In this document: one piece after another, positions 43,264 through 52,154 of the stretch
Layout of the letters: each line of letters opens with the position of its first letter
How positions within the stretch are numbered: position 1 is the stretch's first letter
Assembly (NCBI GenBank): GCA_963804045.1
Contig: CAWDOR010000045.1
Span: 1-64,000, forward strand
DNA length: 64,000 nucleotides
Origin: Rhodoblastus sp963804045
GTDB taxonomy: Bacteria; Pseudomonadota; Alphaproteobacteria; Rhizobiales; Beijerinckiaceae
Reading direction: 5' to 3'
Position numbers and translations under genes: made by a program
The notes under the pieces: generated by a model
Told to the model about the DNA's origin: nothing
The model's database searches: none
What the model saw: only the letters and a program-made list of their open reading frames with translations

Positions 43264-45357
43264 TCACCCCGCCCGCAGCATTTTCAGCGCCGTTTCGCGT
43301 TCGAACAGATAGAGCAGCAGCCGGATTTTTTCGCCGCGCGCGCTTCGCAATTGCGCGTCGGTCGCCAGCAGTTTTTCCGCATCGTCGCGCGCCGCGCGCA
43401 AAAGGTCGGCGTGAATGTCCAGCCGGGCGATCTTGAAGCCGGGCGCGCCGGATTGGCGGACGCCCAGAATCTCCCCCTCGCCGCGCAGCTTCAAATCCTC
43501 CTCGGCGATGCGGAAACCGTCTTCGGTCTGGCGCAGGATTTCGAGACGCGCCTTGGCCGTCTCGCCGAGCGGCCCGGCATAGAGCAGGATGCACGAGGAT
43601 TTTCGATCCCCGCGCCCGACCCGGCCGCGCAACTGGTGCAATTGCGCCAGACCGAAACGCTCGGCATGTTCGATCACCATGATCGTCGCTTCGGGGACGT
43701 TGACGCCCACCTCGATCACCGTGGTCGCCACCAGAATTTGCGTCGCGCCGGAGGCGAAGGCCTCCATGGCCGTGTCCTTGTCGCGGCCCTTCATCTGGCC
43801 GTGAACCAGCCCGACCCGGTCGCCGAAAAATTTGCGCAAATCCTCGGCGCGATCCTGCGCCGCCGCGAGATCGCTCTCCTCGCTGCCGGCGACCAGCGGG
43901 CAGACCCAATAAACTCGCGCGCCATTGTTGAGCGCGCGCCCGAGGCCAGCGACCACTTCGTCGATACGCTCGACGCTGATGGCCCGCGTGTCGATTTTCT
44001 GCCGGCCCGGCGGCTTTTCGCGCAGAGCGGAAAAATCCATGTCGCCGAAATAGGCCAGCGCCAATGTGCGCGGAATCGGCGTGGCCGTCATGGCGAGCAC
44101 GTCAACGCCTTCGCCTTTCTCGCCAAGCATCAGACGCTGCTGCACGCCAAAACGATGCTGCTCGTCGATCACGGCGAGGCCAAGATTGCGAAAAACGAAA
44201 TCTTCCTGCACCAGCGCATGGGTGCCGACGACAATATTCAGCTCGCCCCCGGCAAGCGCGGCCAGCGTGGCGCGGCGCTCCGGCGGCCTGTCGCGCCCGG
44301 TGGCCAGCGCCACCGAGAGACCGGCGGCTTCGGCCAGCGGCTTGATCGTCTCGAAATGCTGGCGCGCCAGAATTTCGGTGGGCGCCATCAAGGCCGCCTG
44401 CCGTCCAGCCTCGACCGCCTGCGCCATGGCCAGCAGCGCCACCACGGTCTTTCCCGAGCCGACATCGCCCTGCAACAATCGCAACATGCGCTTTTCGCTG
44501 GCGAGATCGGCGGAAATTTCCGCCAGCGCCGTCTGCTGGTCGCCTGTCAACGCGAAAGGCAGGGCGGCGAGGATTTTTGCGCGCAAGACGCCATCGCCCT
44601 GCTGCGGCCGGCCGCGCACAATCTGCATCTTGCTGCGCACCATGCGCAGCGCCAATTGATGCGACAGCAATTCGTCATAGGCGAGCCGGGCGAAAAACTT
44701 GGCCTCGGGCTTGAGATCGGCGGGCGTCTGCGGCGCATGCAGCCGCTTGAGCGACTCGGCGAAACTCGTCCAGCCATTGGCGCGCACGAAATTTTCATCG
44801 AGCCATTCCGGCAATTCCGGCAGGCGCGCCACGGCGCCCGCCGCCGCCTTGGCCATCACCCGTGGAAACAGCCCCTCGGTCAGGCCATAGACCGGCTCGA
44901 CCGGCGGCAGGCTTTTCAGGCCCTCCTCGTCGAGAATGCGGTCGGGATGAACCATCTGCTTGTAATAGTCGAAAATTTCGACAAGCCCGGAAACCCAGCG
45001 GGTCGCGCCGATCGGCAGCGCCTTTTCCACCCAGCCGCCATTGGCCCGGAAAAACACCAGCGTCAGGTCGCCCGTACCATCCTCGACCAGCACCCGATAG
45101 GGCCCTTTGCCACGCGGCGGGCGATGCTCGACGACGCGCGCCTCGATGGTCGAAACCGCGCCGACGGGCGCCTGGGCTATGGTCGGGCGATTGCGGCGAT
45201 CGATGCAATCATGGGGCAGGTGCATCAACACATCGAGCGCCCGCGCCGGCTGCTCGGCCCCGCCAAGCAGCCGGTCGAGCAATTTGCCCGTTTTCGGCCC
45301 GATCCCCGGCAGAGACGAGGCGCTGGCGAAAAGAGGATCGAGAAGCGATGGCCGCAT
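43264..45357 (-). CDS. recG: ATP-dependent DNA helicase RecG
   Basis: RecG remodels stalled forks and Holliday junctions. This 697-residue protein has the N-terminal wedge domain (OB fold) and then the SF2 helicase core. The core motifs are Walker A LLQGDVGSGKT, Walker B VIDEQHRFGVQQR (the RecG-type DEQH box), MTATPIPRTLAL, and motif VI QLHQLRGRVGRG. It ends with the TRG region of the family. Complete length and motifs are seen. A small lipoprotein gene and sdhE follow on the same strand. Confidence 0.95.
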   Translation of the reverse strand: MRPSLLDPLFASASSLPGIGPKTGKLLDRLLGGAEQPARALDVLMHLPHDCIDRRNRPTIAQAPVGAVSTIEARVVEHRPPRGKGPYRVLVEDGTGDLTLVFFRANGGWVEKALPIGATRWVSGLVEIFDYYKQMVHPDRILDEEGLKSLPPVEPVYGLTEGLFPRVMAKAAAGAVARLPELPEWLDENFVRANGWTSFAESLKRLHAPQTPADLKPEAKFFARLAYDELLSHQLALRMVRSKMQIVRGRPQQGDGVLRAKILAALPFALTGDQQTALAEISADLASEKRMLRLLQGDVGSGKTVVALLAMAQAVEAGRQAALMAPTEILARQHFETIKPLAEAAGLSVALATGRDRPPERRATLAALAGGELNIVVGTHALVQEDFVFRNLGLAVIDEQHRFGVQQRLMLGEKGEGVDVLAMTATPIPRTLALAYFGDMDFSALREKPPGRQKIDTRAISVERIDEVVAGLGRALNNGARVYWVCPLVAGSEESDLAAAQDRAEDLRKFFGDRVGLVHGQMKGRDKDTAMEAFASGATQILVATTVIEVGVNVPEATIMVIEHAERFGLAQLHQLRGRVGRGDRKSSCILLYAGPLGETAKARLEILRQTEDGFRIAEEDLKLRGEGEILGVRQSGAPGFKIARLDIHADLLRAARDDAEKLLATDAQLRSARGEKIRLLLYLFERETALKMLRAG

Positions 45358-45493
45358 GGGGAATTACTAGCGGGCGCGCTCAAGCGGGGCAAGCGCGCCG
45401 GATTCAGCAATCCTTAGCCATAGGGAAAAGCCTTCGCCAATCCACACCGGTCGATAACCAATTCAACCCTAGATTGTCCGCATTCCCTTGGTA

Positions 45494-46398
45494 ATGATGG
45501 GGTTGAGTTTGTTCGGTTCGGTCAAAATGCGTGAGACGCCCGGCCCCGTTTCGTTTCTTGCGGGCGTAAGGCGGATTCTGCCTTTCGGTCGCCGCGCCGC
45601 GCCCGTCGCACGCCCGGTTGACCCCGCTCCCGCGCCGCCGCCAGAGCCCGATTTCGGCCCGGATCGCGAAAAAATCCAGGCGCTGGGCTATTTTTGCGGC
45701 TTTCTCACCGCTGGCGGCGAGCTTTACGCCGACGCCGCCGCCGGCGCCGAGGCTTTCGCCGCCGCGACAAGGCTGGCGAAAAATCCAGTCATCTGCGCCA
45801 ATCTCCACGAGCATTTCGCCCAGGCCTGCCTCGACGGCGCCCATGCCCGGCATCTGCGCGAGCTCGACGCCTTCATCCACAGGCTGACCCTGCACGAGTT
45901 GGAAATCGCCGAACAACTCTCCAACGCCCTGCGCTGCGTGCTCGCGCAGGAAAAGCGCGACGCCGGATTCGTCTATGAAAACGGCACGCAACGCAGCATA
46001 GACGTGTTCCGCAAGCTCCTTTCCATGGTCCGCCGGGCCCCGGAGGTTTTCGTCACGCTGACCTCGCCGGAAGGCGCGCGGCTGGACTTGCGCGGCGTCG
46101 AAAGCCGCCTTCTCGACGAGCGGCTTGATCATGCCGATAAAATCGCCAATGCACCGCCCGAACCCGAGGCCGAGCCGGAAAAGCCCGCCCTGAACTCAGC
46201 CCCGACGAAACGGAAGTCGCCCGCATTCTCGGCCTGCCGGAGAAACTGACGGACGAGGCCTTGCGCCTGGCGCGACGCCGCTACGCCGCCAAGCATCATC
46301 CCGACCGGGCGCCGCCGGAAGCGCGCGGCGCGGCGACGCAAAAACTGGCGCGGGTCAACGCAGCTCTGGATTCCATCGCCCGCAAACTTGCCGGCTGA
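45494..46398 (+). CDS. J-domain protein with unknown N-terminal domain (frame broken by one base)
   Basis: The first 230 residues form a helical, soluble domain I cannot name (KIQALGYFCGFLTAGGELYADAA and ELEIAEQLSNALRCVLAQEK appear in it). After a Pro/Glu linker the frame changes near 46190 by one missing base. It continues as SPDETEVARILGLPEKLTDEA, RRRYAAKHHPDRAPPEARG and NAALDSIARKLAG. This is a short C-terminal J domain with the essential HPD motif, so the protein probably recruits DnaK. Start choices are TTG 45488, ATG 45494 and ATG 45497. It is divergent from recG. Confidence 0.72.
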
Positions 46399-46437
46399 CC
46401 GCGCCCGCGCCATGATCGCCACCAAACAGGAGGCTCC

Positions 46438-46857
46438 ATGCGTCAGGCGCACAAAACCCTTTCCCTCGCCACGGGCGGCGCCGGTCTCTATGAATTCACC
46501 GATGAAGCGCGCGGGTTTTTATGCGCCAGTGGGCTGCGTCTCGGGCAAATGACCCTGTTTTGCCGCCACACCTCCGCGTCGCTGCTGATCCAGGAAAACG
46601 CCGACCCTTCGGTGGTGGACGACCTCAAAACCTTCTTCAGCCAGATCGCGCCGGAAGGCCGGGGCCTTTATAGCCACGAGAGCGAAGGCCCCGACGACAT
46701 GCCCGCCCATATTCGCGCCGCCCTGACCCAGACCAGCCTGACCATCCCCTTCATAAACGGCGAACTGGTTTTGGGGAGCTGGCAGGGGCTTTATCTGTTC
46801 GAACACCGCCGCGCCGCCCATCGGCGCGAAGTCGTGCTGCTCGCAACGGGCGAATAG
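46438..46857 (+). CDS. YjbQ family protein (UPF0047, secondary thiamine-phosphate synthase type)
   Basis: The 139-residue protein has the family core: LFCRHTSASLLIQENADPSV with the conserved His-Thr-Ser, then SHESEGPDDMPAHIRAAL with a second conserved His, and LGSWQGLYLFEHR. E. coli YjbQ shows weak thiamine-phosphate synthase activity; the true role is not settled. AGGAGG directly precedes the ATG at 46438. Neighbouring genes (a J-domain protein and meaB) do not suggest a pathway. Confidence 0.88.
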   Translation: MRQAHKTLSLATGGAGLYEFTDEARGFLCASGLRLGQMTLFCRHTSASLLIQENADPSVVDDLKTFFSQIAPEGRGLYSHESEGPDDMPAHIRAALTQTSLTIPFINGELVLGSWQGLYLFEHRRAAHRREVVLLATGE

Positions 46858-46935
46858 GCCTGAGCGAAAGACGGCTTTTCATCCGGGCCATTTCGCTTTA
46901 CCGAGACGGCGCATGAACAACGTCGAGGTTTCGCC

Positions 46936-47865
46936 GTGCCGCCCTTCCCCGATCTGCCCACCATAGCCTCAGGCGGCAAGCGCGGCCTGTCGCGCGCGCT
47001 GGCGCTGATCGAGACCCATGAAGGCACAGCCCAATTGGCCGAACTGCTCGACGCCGCGCTGGCGCAGACCCGCGCTCATGCCGCCGGCTTGACCGGCCCG
47101 CCCGGCGTCGGCAAATCCACGCTCACCAACGCCCTGTTGCGCGACTGGCGCGGGCGCAAGGAAACCGTCGGCGTCATCGCCGTCGATCCTTCGTCGCGCC
47201 GCACCGGCGGCGCCCTGCTCGGCGACCGCGCCCGCATGGCCACCGACCCGGAAGACCAGGGCGTCTTCGTCCGCTCCATGGCGGCGCGCGACCGGCTCGG
47301 CGGCCTGTCCGACCAGACCATCGCCGCCGCCGTTCTGATGCGCGCTTTGTTCGACCGGGTGCTGATCGAAAGCGTCGGCATCGGCCAGTCCGAAGCCGAT
47401 ATTTCCTTCGCTGTGGACAGCGTCATTCTCTGCGTCCAGCCCGGCTCCGGCGATTCCCTGCAATTCATGAAAGCCGGCGTGATGGAGCTGCCCGACATTG
47501 TCGTGGTCACCAAGGCCGACATGGGCGACGCCGCCACACGCGCCAAAAGCGAAGTGGAGGGCGCCCTGACCCTGTTCGAGCGCGACGACGATTGGCGCGT
47601 TCCTGTGATCCTGGCCTCCGCCACCCAAGGCGCGGGCATGGCGGATTTGCATCAGGCGCTGGCCGCCCATCGCACCTGGGCAGAAAAAACCGGCGCGCTG
47701 CAAAAACGCCGCGTCGCCCAACAAAAAGCCTGGGTGGAAGAGTCGATCCGCACCCGTTTCGGCTCCGAAGGCTTTTGGCGCGCGAACGCAATTTCGGCCA
47801 GCGGCGCCGGGCCTTTTGCGCAGGAACTGGCTATTGCCAAGGAATTAAGCCGACGGCTCGGTTAA
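46936..47865 (+). CDS. meaB: methylmalonyl-CoA mutase chaperone GTPase MeaB/ArgK
   Basis: MeaB protects and reloads B12-dependent acyl-CoA mutases. The 309-residue G3E GTPase has the P-loop GPPGVGKST at 54-62, the Mg-binding VDPSSRRTGGALLGDRARM, the switch ESVGIGQSEADI, and G4 VTKADMGD. It fits with an ethylmalonyl-CoA or propionate route in the host, and with the hydroxyacyl-CoA dehydrogenase seen at 3.3 kb, although no mutase gene is in the window. It is the last clearly chromosomal gene before the prophage. Confidence 0.9.
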   Translation: MPPFPDLPTIASGGKRGLSRALALIETHEGTAQLAELLDAALAQTRAHAAGLTGPPGVGKSTLTNALLRDWRGRKETVGVIAVDPSSRRTGGALLGDRARMATDPEDQGVFVRSMAARDRLGGLSDQTIAAAVLMRALFDRVLIESVGIGQSEADISFAVDSVILCVQPGSGDSLQFMKAGVMELPDIVVVTKADMGDAATRAKSEVEGALTLFERDDDWRVPVILASATQGAGMADLHQALAAHRTWAEKTGALQKRRVAQQKAWVEESIRTRFGSEGFWRANAISASGAGPFAQELAIAKELSRRLG

Positions 47866-47868
47866 AGC

Positions 47869-47893
47869 GCCGCGCCGCCCGAGGCGGCGCGGC
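47869..47893. terminator. strong hairpin at the host-prophage junction
   Basis: An 11-bp perfect G-C stem (47869-47879 with 47883-47893) with a three-base loop begins three bases after the meaB stop and ends before the convergent first prophage gene. No T-run follows, so it is a structure likely to stall transcription rather than a textbook terminator. It lies near the point where host genes give way to phage genes. Confidence 0.5.
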
Positions 47894-47898
47894 TTGGA

Positions 47899-48589
47899 TT
47901 ACGCGGCCTCGTGCGCGGCGATCATCCTGTAGTGCCGCGCCAATGCGGCCAGCCCGCGGCGCAGGATGAACAGGGCCACCGCGCCGGCCATTTTGGCGTC
48001 CTTGTAAGCGCCAATCTTGCGCCCGACATCGACGATCTCGCGATCATCGAGCACGATGGCCGCCAGCGGCTCACGGAAATCCTCGGGGATGGCGTCGCGC
48101 GCCGCGCGATAATTTTGCAGCGCCTCCATCTGCGACTCACTGCGCCACATCCCATGCGGCGAATAGGCGGTCGCAACCTCGCGGGTCGGGTCCAGCGAAT
48201 GCAGCGGGTCCAGCCCGGCGCGAAAAAACGCCTGACGGAATTTTTCCCCCGCCTGGGCCAGCGCCAGATTGCGCGCCTTGTCGTCGCGGTCGAGCTGGTT
48301 GCGGTCGCGCAAGCGCGCCAGCGGCCCGTCGTCGATGCGCATGCGGACAAAATCCACCGCCACCGCCTCGAATCTTATCGCCCTTCGCCACTTCCACCAC
48401 TTCGGAAAAAGTCTCGACATGAACAGCCTCGCCAGCGCGTAGCAGCCGTTCGACGCTCGGCCCCTCCGGCGCGCGATAACCGGAGGCGTGGAACTCTTTC
48501 AGCATCTTGCGCGCCGCGCCCGCCGGGCCGGCCTGTTCGAGACAAGTCAGTTTCGGCAGCGAAACCTTGCTTTTGCGCTTTCTCGCCAT
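47899..48589 (-). CDS. unknown prophage-border protein, DUF6456-like C-terminus (frame broken by one base)
   Basis: Part one, from 48589, reads MARKRKSKVSLPKLTCLEQ and ends near VETFSEVVEVAKGDK. Part two in another frame reads EAVAVDFVRMRIDDGPLARL, then EKFRQAFFRAGLDPLHSLD and LFILRRGLAALARHYRM. Removing one T near 48380 (GATAAGATTCGAGG on the minus strand) gives KIEAVAVDF without a break. The C-terminal pattern (RAGLDPL, later helix ending ALARHY) recalls DUF6456, a helical domain of alphaproteobacterial DNA-linked proteins; this is a tentative reading. It is transcribed with the next gene away from the repressor. Confidence 0.55.
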
Positions 48590-48606
48590 TTCATTGCGTC
48601 CAGTTT

Positions 48607-49116
48607 TCAGGGAGCGGAAAATTCGATGAGGGTCAGGGTCAGCTCGCCGCCCAACCCGCCATAGGAGACCGAAAACCGGTCAGGCGACGCGCCATTGATG
48701 ACCCGGCAGCGGGTCAGCAATTCGATCAACGGCCGCTCCATCACGCCGAAATGCTTTGTGCGCGTGGTGCGCGGCGCGACGATCTCCAGCGCATAGGATG
48801 AGGACATGCGTCCCGGCTTCTGGCCAATGACGCGGCGCGCAGCCTCGTCCAGCCAATGCTCGTAGATTTCCGAGCGCACATAGGCCTGGCCATTGTGGAC
48901 ATAGAGCTGCGCGGCGGCGGGCGGCGGCGGCGCCTTGACCTCGACGCGCCGGGCGACGTCGCGCGGCTCGGCGGCAAGCCCGAAACGCCCGGTCTTGGGC
49001 GCGGCGGGACGCGGCTTGGCCTTTTCGACCTTGAGCGGTCGGGCGCCGGCGCGCGGCGTGATGATCGTCGTCGAGGAAAAAGGCGTAAACGTGCTGAACG
49101 GGACAATATTCGTCAT
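48607..49116 (-). CDS. unknown prophage protein expressed divergently from the repressor
   Basis: The 169-residue protein starts with a Thr/Ser/Pro-rich stretch (VPFSTFTPFSSTTIITPRAG). A basic Lys/Pro/Ala linker follows, then a compact domain from about residue 75 (AQLYVHNGQAYVRSEIYEHWLDEAARRVIG in parts) ending in GGLGGELTLTLIEFSAP. I recognise no family. Its promoter region is shared with the repressor and holds a TGGG-N6-CCCA palindrome about 90 bases upstream, so it is likely repressed in the lysogen. It is 17 bases from the downstream gene on the same strand. Confidence 0.6.
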   Translation of the reverse strand: MTNIVPFSTFTPFSSTTIITPRAGARPLKVEKAKPRPAAPKTGRFGLAAEPRDVARRVEVKAPPPPAAAQLYVHNGQAYVRSEIYEHWLDEAARRVIGQKPGRMSSSYALEIVAPRTTRTKHFGVMERPLIELLTRCRVINGASPDRFSVSYGGLGGELTLTLIEFSAP

Positions 49117-49202
49117 GGGGGAATGCTCTTGCGGGATGCTTCTGGTGAAGGGCGCCTTGCAACGGCGACTAGAACATAATAGGAACGATATTGCGGCGTC
49201 AA

Positions 49203-49216
49203 TGGGATATTGCCCA
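49203..49216. promoter_or_regulatory. repressor operator-like palindrome, copy 1
   Basis: TGGGATATTGCCCA has the pattern TGGG, six bases, CCCA. It lies between the leftward prophage genes and the repressor gene, about 40 bases from copy 2, and can serve the leftward promoter. Confidence 0.6.
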
Positions 49217-49237
49217 GTGGACGCATTAACGTAAATA

Positions 49238-49251
49238 TGGGCATAATCCCA
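49238..49251. promoter_or_regulatory. repressor operator-like palindrome, copy 2
   Basis: TGGGCATAATCCCA shows the same TGGG-N6-CCCA pattern, extended by one pair on each side (49237-49252). It ends two bases before the repressor ATG at 49254. A protein bound here would block the repressor's own transcription or translation start, as in autoregulated phage repressors. Confidence 0.62.
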
Positions 49252-49253
49252 TC

Positions 49254-50030
49254 ATGGACGACCAGTGGAAAATCCGCCTCGAAGCCGAGATGGCGCGACA
49301 GGGGCTCGACATGAAAGCCCTGTCCGTGCGCGCCGGCCTGGGCGAGACCTATGTGCGCGACGCGCTGAAACGCGGGCGCGGCGGTTCGCTGCCGGCCCTC
49401 AACAAACTCGCCATGGCGCTGGACCGCTCGCTCGACTGGCTGATTTCCGGCAAGGACAGGACCGCCGGCTTCGCTCCCAACCCACCGAAAGGCGCGGCTT
49501 TCGCGCATGAGCCGCCGACCACCCGCCGCTTCGACACCGGCGTCGATCGCTCCATCGTCGACAATAAGGAGGCGGGCGCTTCGACGATTTTCGAAGTCGA
49601 TGTCCGCGCCGGCGCCGGCGGCGGCGGCGTCCCGGTCGAGGCTTTCGTCCATGACGAATACGGCAATGCCTATGCCGCCCACGCCATTGCCGCCGAATGG
49701 ACCCTGCCCGAAACCATCATGCAGGGCGTGCTCCACGCCGCGCCGCGCCACATCCGCGTCTTCGAGGTGATCGGCGATTCCATGGAGCCGCGCCTCTATG
49801 AAGGCGACCGCGTCTTCATCGACCTGCGCTACACCACGCCAAGCCCCGAAGGCATTTTCGCCCTCTGGGACGGCTACGGCCTGGTGGTCAAGCGCCTGCA
49901 GATCGTCATGGGCTCCGATCCGATGCGCATCCGCATCATCTCCGTCAACGCCTCCTATGCGCCCTACGAGGTCGGCGCCGATGAAGTGCAGATTGTCGGC
50001 CGCTTCGCCGGCCGTTTCACCGTCAACTGA
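49254..50030 (+). CDS. XRE-family, S24-peptidase-type prophage repressor
   Basis: This 258-residue CI/LexA-like repressor has an N-terminal helix-turn-helix (about 18-62: MKALSVRAGLGETYVRDALK, LPALNKLAMALDRSLDWLI). A Gly/Ala-rich linker follows, then a C-terminal S24 domain with the catalytic Ser176 in GDSMEPRLYEGDRVF and the Lys213 in LVVKRLQ. Such repressors cleave themselves when RecA is activated by DNA damage, which induces the prophage. Palindromes of the form TGGG-N6-CCCA lie both before and after the gene. It is divergent from the two leftward genes and precedes the packaging genes. Confidence 0.88.
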   Translation: MDDQWKIRLEAEMARQGLDMKALSVRAGLGETYVRDALKRGRGGSLPALNKLAMALDRSLDWLISGKDRTAGFAPNPPKGAAFAHEPPTTRRFDTGVDRSIVDNKEAGASTIFEVDVRAGAGGGGVPVEAFVHDEYGNAYAAHAIAAEWTLPETIMQGVLHAAPRHIRVFEVIGDSMEPRLYEGDRVFIDLRYTTPSPEGIFALWDGYGLVVKRLQIVMGSDPMRIRIISVNASYAPYEVGADEVQIVGRFAGRFTVN

Positions 50031-50073
50031 GCCTCATCCCACCGGAGCCCGCTAGGCTCGCGGTCGATGAAAA

Positions 50074-50116
50074 TGGGAAAAATCCCAAAAAAATTGCCAA
50101 AATCCCATTTTGCCCA
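50074..50116. promoter_or_regulatory. repressor operator-like sites upstream of the packaging operon
   Basis: TGGGAAAAATCCCA (50074-50087) is a third TGGG-N6-CCCA palindrome. A degenerate neighbour, TCCCATTTTGCCCA (50103-50116), carries two CCCA half-sites in the same direction. They lie in a short AT-rich gap between the repressor and terS, the right place to repress the packaging and structural operon in the lysogen. Confidence 0.58.
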
Positions 50117-50150
50117 TTGACCGGTCGACCGACTTCCGCTAGAAATATCC

Positions 50151-50771
50151 ATGTTGAAGATTTGCGCCCGGCGGCCCTTCGCTCCCCCAGGAGTTGAGAG
50201 CCCCGGGTTTTGTTTTATCCGGCCGCCCAAGGGCGGATCACCCCACGGATGGCTTATGGCATTGGCTCCTCGCGCAAAACTCAGGAACAAACCCGGCGTA
50301 AGGGCCAAAGTCGAAAACGAAGGGCGCCAAAACCGGAAAAAGCCGCTCGATCTCGTCAGCCGCGATCTCGCCATTCTCAACATGCGGCTGCATGGCCTGA
50401 CCTTCCACGAAATCGCCCGGCAATTGCCGGAGGCCGGCTTCGAACCTGTCTCGGTCAGCCGCATCTTCGCCATTGTCGTCAAATCCCTGCGCTCCTGCCA
50501 GGATCAACCGGCGCGCGACCTGCGCCAGCTCGAATTGATGCGCCTCGACCAGTTGCAGAGCGCCCATTACAAGGCGGCGATGAAGGGCAACACCGCCGCC
50601 GCCCTGCGCGTTCTCTCGATCATGGACCGCCGCGCCAGGCTGTTGGGCCTCGAAGCCAATACGGAAGCCTGCGCCTCGCTCGACGAAGCCCGCCAGTCGC
50701 TGTTGAGAAAGCTCGATCAACTGGCGCGCGGCCAGAAAAAAGACGCCGAAAAGACCGCCAACCAAAAGTGA
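50151..50771 (+). CDS. terminase small subunit-like protein
   Basis: The protein lies immediately before the large terminase and has a helix-turn-helix-like core (about 67-110: DLVSRDLAILNMRLHGLTFHEIARQLPE, VSVSRIFAIVVKSLRS) suited to DNA recognition. A helical, charged C-terminus follows (RRARLLGLEANTEACASLDEA, ending KKDAEKTANQK). This fits a small terminase that recognises the packaging start. Which ATG is used is open: 50151 or 50256; the first 35 residues of the long version look non-conserved. Transcription is probably controlled by the operators at 50074-50116. Confidence 0.6.
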   Translation: MLKICARRPFAPPGVESPGFCFIRPPKGGSPHGWLMALAPRAKLRNKPGVRAKVENEGRQNRKKPLDLVSRDLAILNMRLHGLTFHEIARQLPEAGFEPVSVSRIFAIVVKSLRSCQDQPARDLRQLELMRLDQLQSAHYKAAMKGNTAAALRVLSIMDRRARLLGLEANTEACASLDEARQSLLRKLDQLARGQKKDAEKTANQK

Positions 50772-50780
50772 GCTTTCGCC

Positions 50781-52127
50781 ATGCGTCGCCTCCCCACGCA
50801 TGCGCGAGAGCTGGCGCGCCTGTCTCCCCAGGATCGCGCCAGCTTTTTTTCCCGCCTGGACGCGGATGAGCTGGAAACTCTCAAAAGCCTGTGGCCCTTC
50901 TGGGCCCGGCCCGACCAGCTCATCCCCCCGGGCGACTGGATTTACTGGCTTCCTCTCGCCGGTCGCGGCTGGGGCAAGACGAGGACCGGAGCGGAAACGC
51001 TGCGCCAATGGGCGCGCGATTTTCCCCTGGTCAACTTGATCGGCGCGACCGCCGACGATGTGCGCGACGTAATGGTAGAAGGCGAATCCGGCGTGCTGGC
51101 GGTGTGCCCGCGCGACGAACGCCCTCGCTACGTCGCGCACAGACGTCGCCTCGAATGGCCCAACGGCGCCAAAAGCCTGCTGTTTTCGGCGGAAGAACCC
51201 GAAAGGCTACGCGGCAAGCAGCACATGAAATTGTGGGCCGACGAACTCGCGGCCTGGCGCTATCCCGAAGCCTGGGACCAGGCGATTTTCGGCCTGCGTC
51301 TGGGCAAAAAACCGCAGGCGATCATCACCACCACGCCGCGCCCGAGCAAATTGATGCGCGAGCTGCTCGCCGATCCTCTGACCCATTCGACGCAACATTC
51401 CACTTTCGAAAACATCGGCAATCTCGCCGAAAACTTTCTCGACCGCGTGGTGCGCAAATATGAGGGCACGCGGCTCGGACGGCAGGAATTGCACGCCCAC
51501 ATGCTGCTCGACGCCCCCGGCGCGCTCTGGACCCGCGAAAGCCTGGAACAGGCCCAAGCCGGCCACGACGCCACGCCCAAACTGACGCGCATCGTCGTCG
51601 CCGTCGATCCGCCGGCGACCTCCGGCCAAAACGCCGACGAATGCGGCATGATTGTCGCCGGCCTCGCCGAGGACCGATGCGTCCGCATTCTCGCCGACCT
51701 CTCGCGCCAGGGCGAAACGCCGCTGCGCTGGGCCTCGCGCGCCGTCGAGGCCTACAAGAACTTCAAGGCCGATTGCATCGTCGCCGAAGTCAACAATGGT
51801 GGCGAGATGATCGAAACCCTGATCCGCCAGATCGACGCCAATGTCCCCTATCGCGCGGTGCGCGCCAGCCGAGGCAAATTCGCCCGGGCCGAACCGGTCG
51901 CCGCGCTCTACGAACAAGGTCGCGTCCGCCACTGCGGCGTTTTTGCACGGCTCGAAGACCAGATGTGCCTGATGACCCCGGATTTCGACCGGGCCCGCGC
52001 CGGCTATTCCCCCGACCGCGTCGACGCCCTGGTCTGGGCGGTGACGGCGCTGGCTCTGGGCCAGGAGGCCGGCGGCGGCGTGTTCGAATTTTATCGGACT
52101 ATGTCCGCCGCGCAAAAGCGCGATTGA
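50781..52127 (+). CDS. terminase large subunit
   Basis: This 448-residue ATP-driven DNA packaging motor and nuclease has a Walker A-like GRGWGKT at residues 61-67 and Walker B in KLWADELAAWR. The coupling region TTTPRPSKLMRELL follows. The RNase H-like nuclease domain begins VVAVDPPATSGQNADECGM, with further acidic residues in IVAEVNNGGEMIE and SPDRVDALVWA. It is of the type also found in gene transfer agents. Nine bases separate it from terS and 27 from the portal gene, indicating one operon. Confidence 0.9.
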   Translation: MRRLPTHARELARLSPQDRASFFSRLDADELETLKSLWPFWARPDQLIPPGDWIYWLPLAGRGWGKTRTGAETLRQWARDFPLVNLIGATADDVRDVMVEGESGVLAVCPRDERPRYVAHRRRLEWPNGAKSLLFSAEEPERLRGKQHMKLWADELAAWRYPEAWDQAIFGLRLGKKPQAIITTTPRPSKLMRELLADPLTHSTQHSTFENIGNLAENFLDRVVRKYEGTRLGRQELHAHMLLDAPGALWTRESLEQAQAGHDATPKLTRIVVAVDPPATSGQNADECGMIVAGLAEDRCVRILADLSRQGETPLRWASRAVEAYKNFKADCIVAEVNNGGEMIETLIRQIDANVPYRAVRASRGKFARAEPVAALYEQGRVRHCGVFARLEDQMCLMTPDFDRARAGYSPDRVDALVWAVTALALGQEAGGGVFEFYRTMSAAQKRD

Positions 52128-52154
52128 TCCTGTTCCCGAAAATTGGAGTCTCTC

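Noticed and set aside
43156..45417. A 753-codon open frame opposite recG
   Set aside because: It is an antisense shadow of an intact RecG with all helicase motifs.
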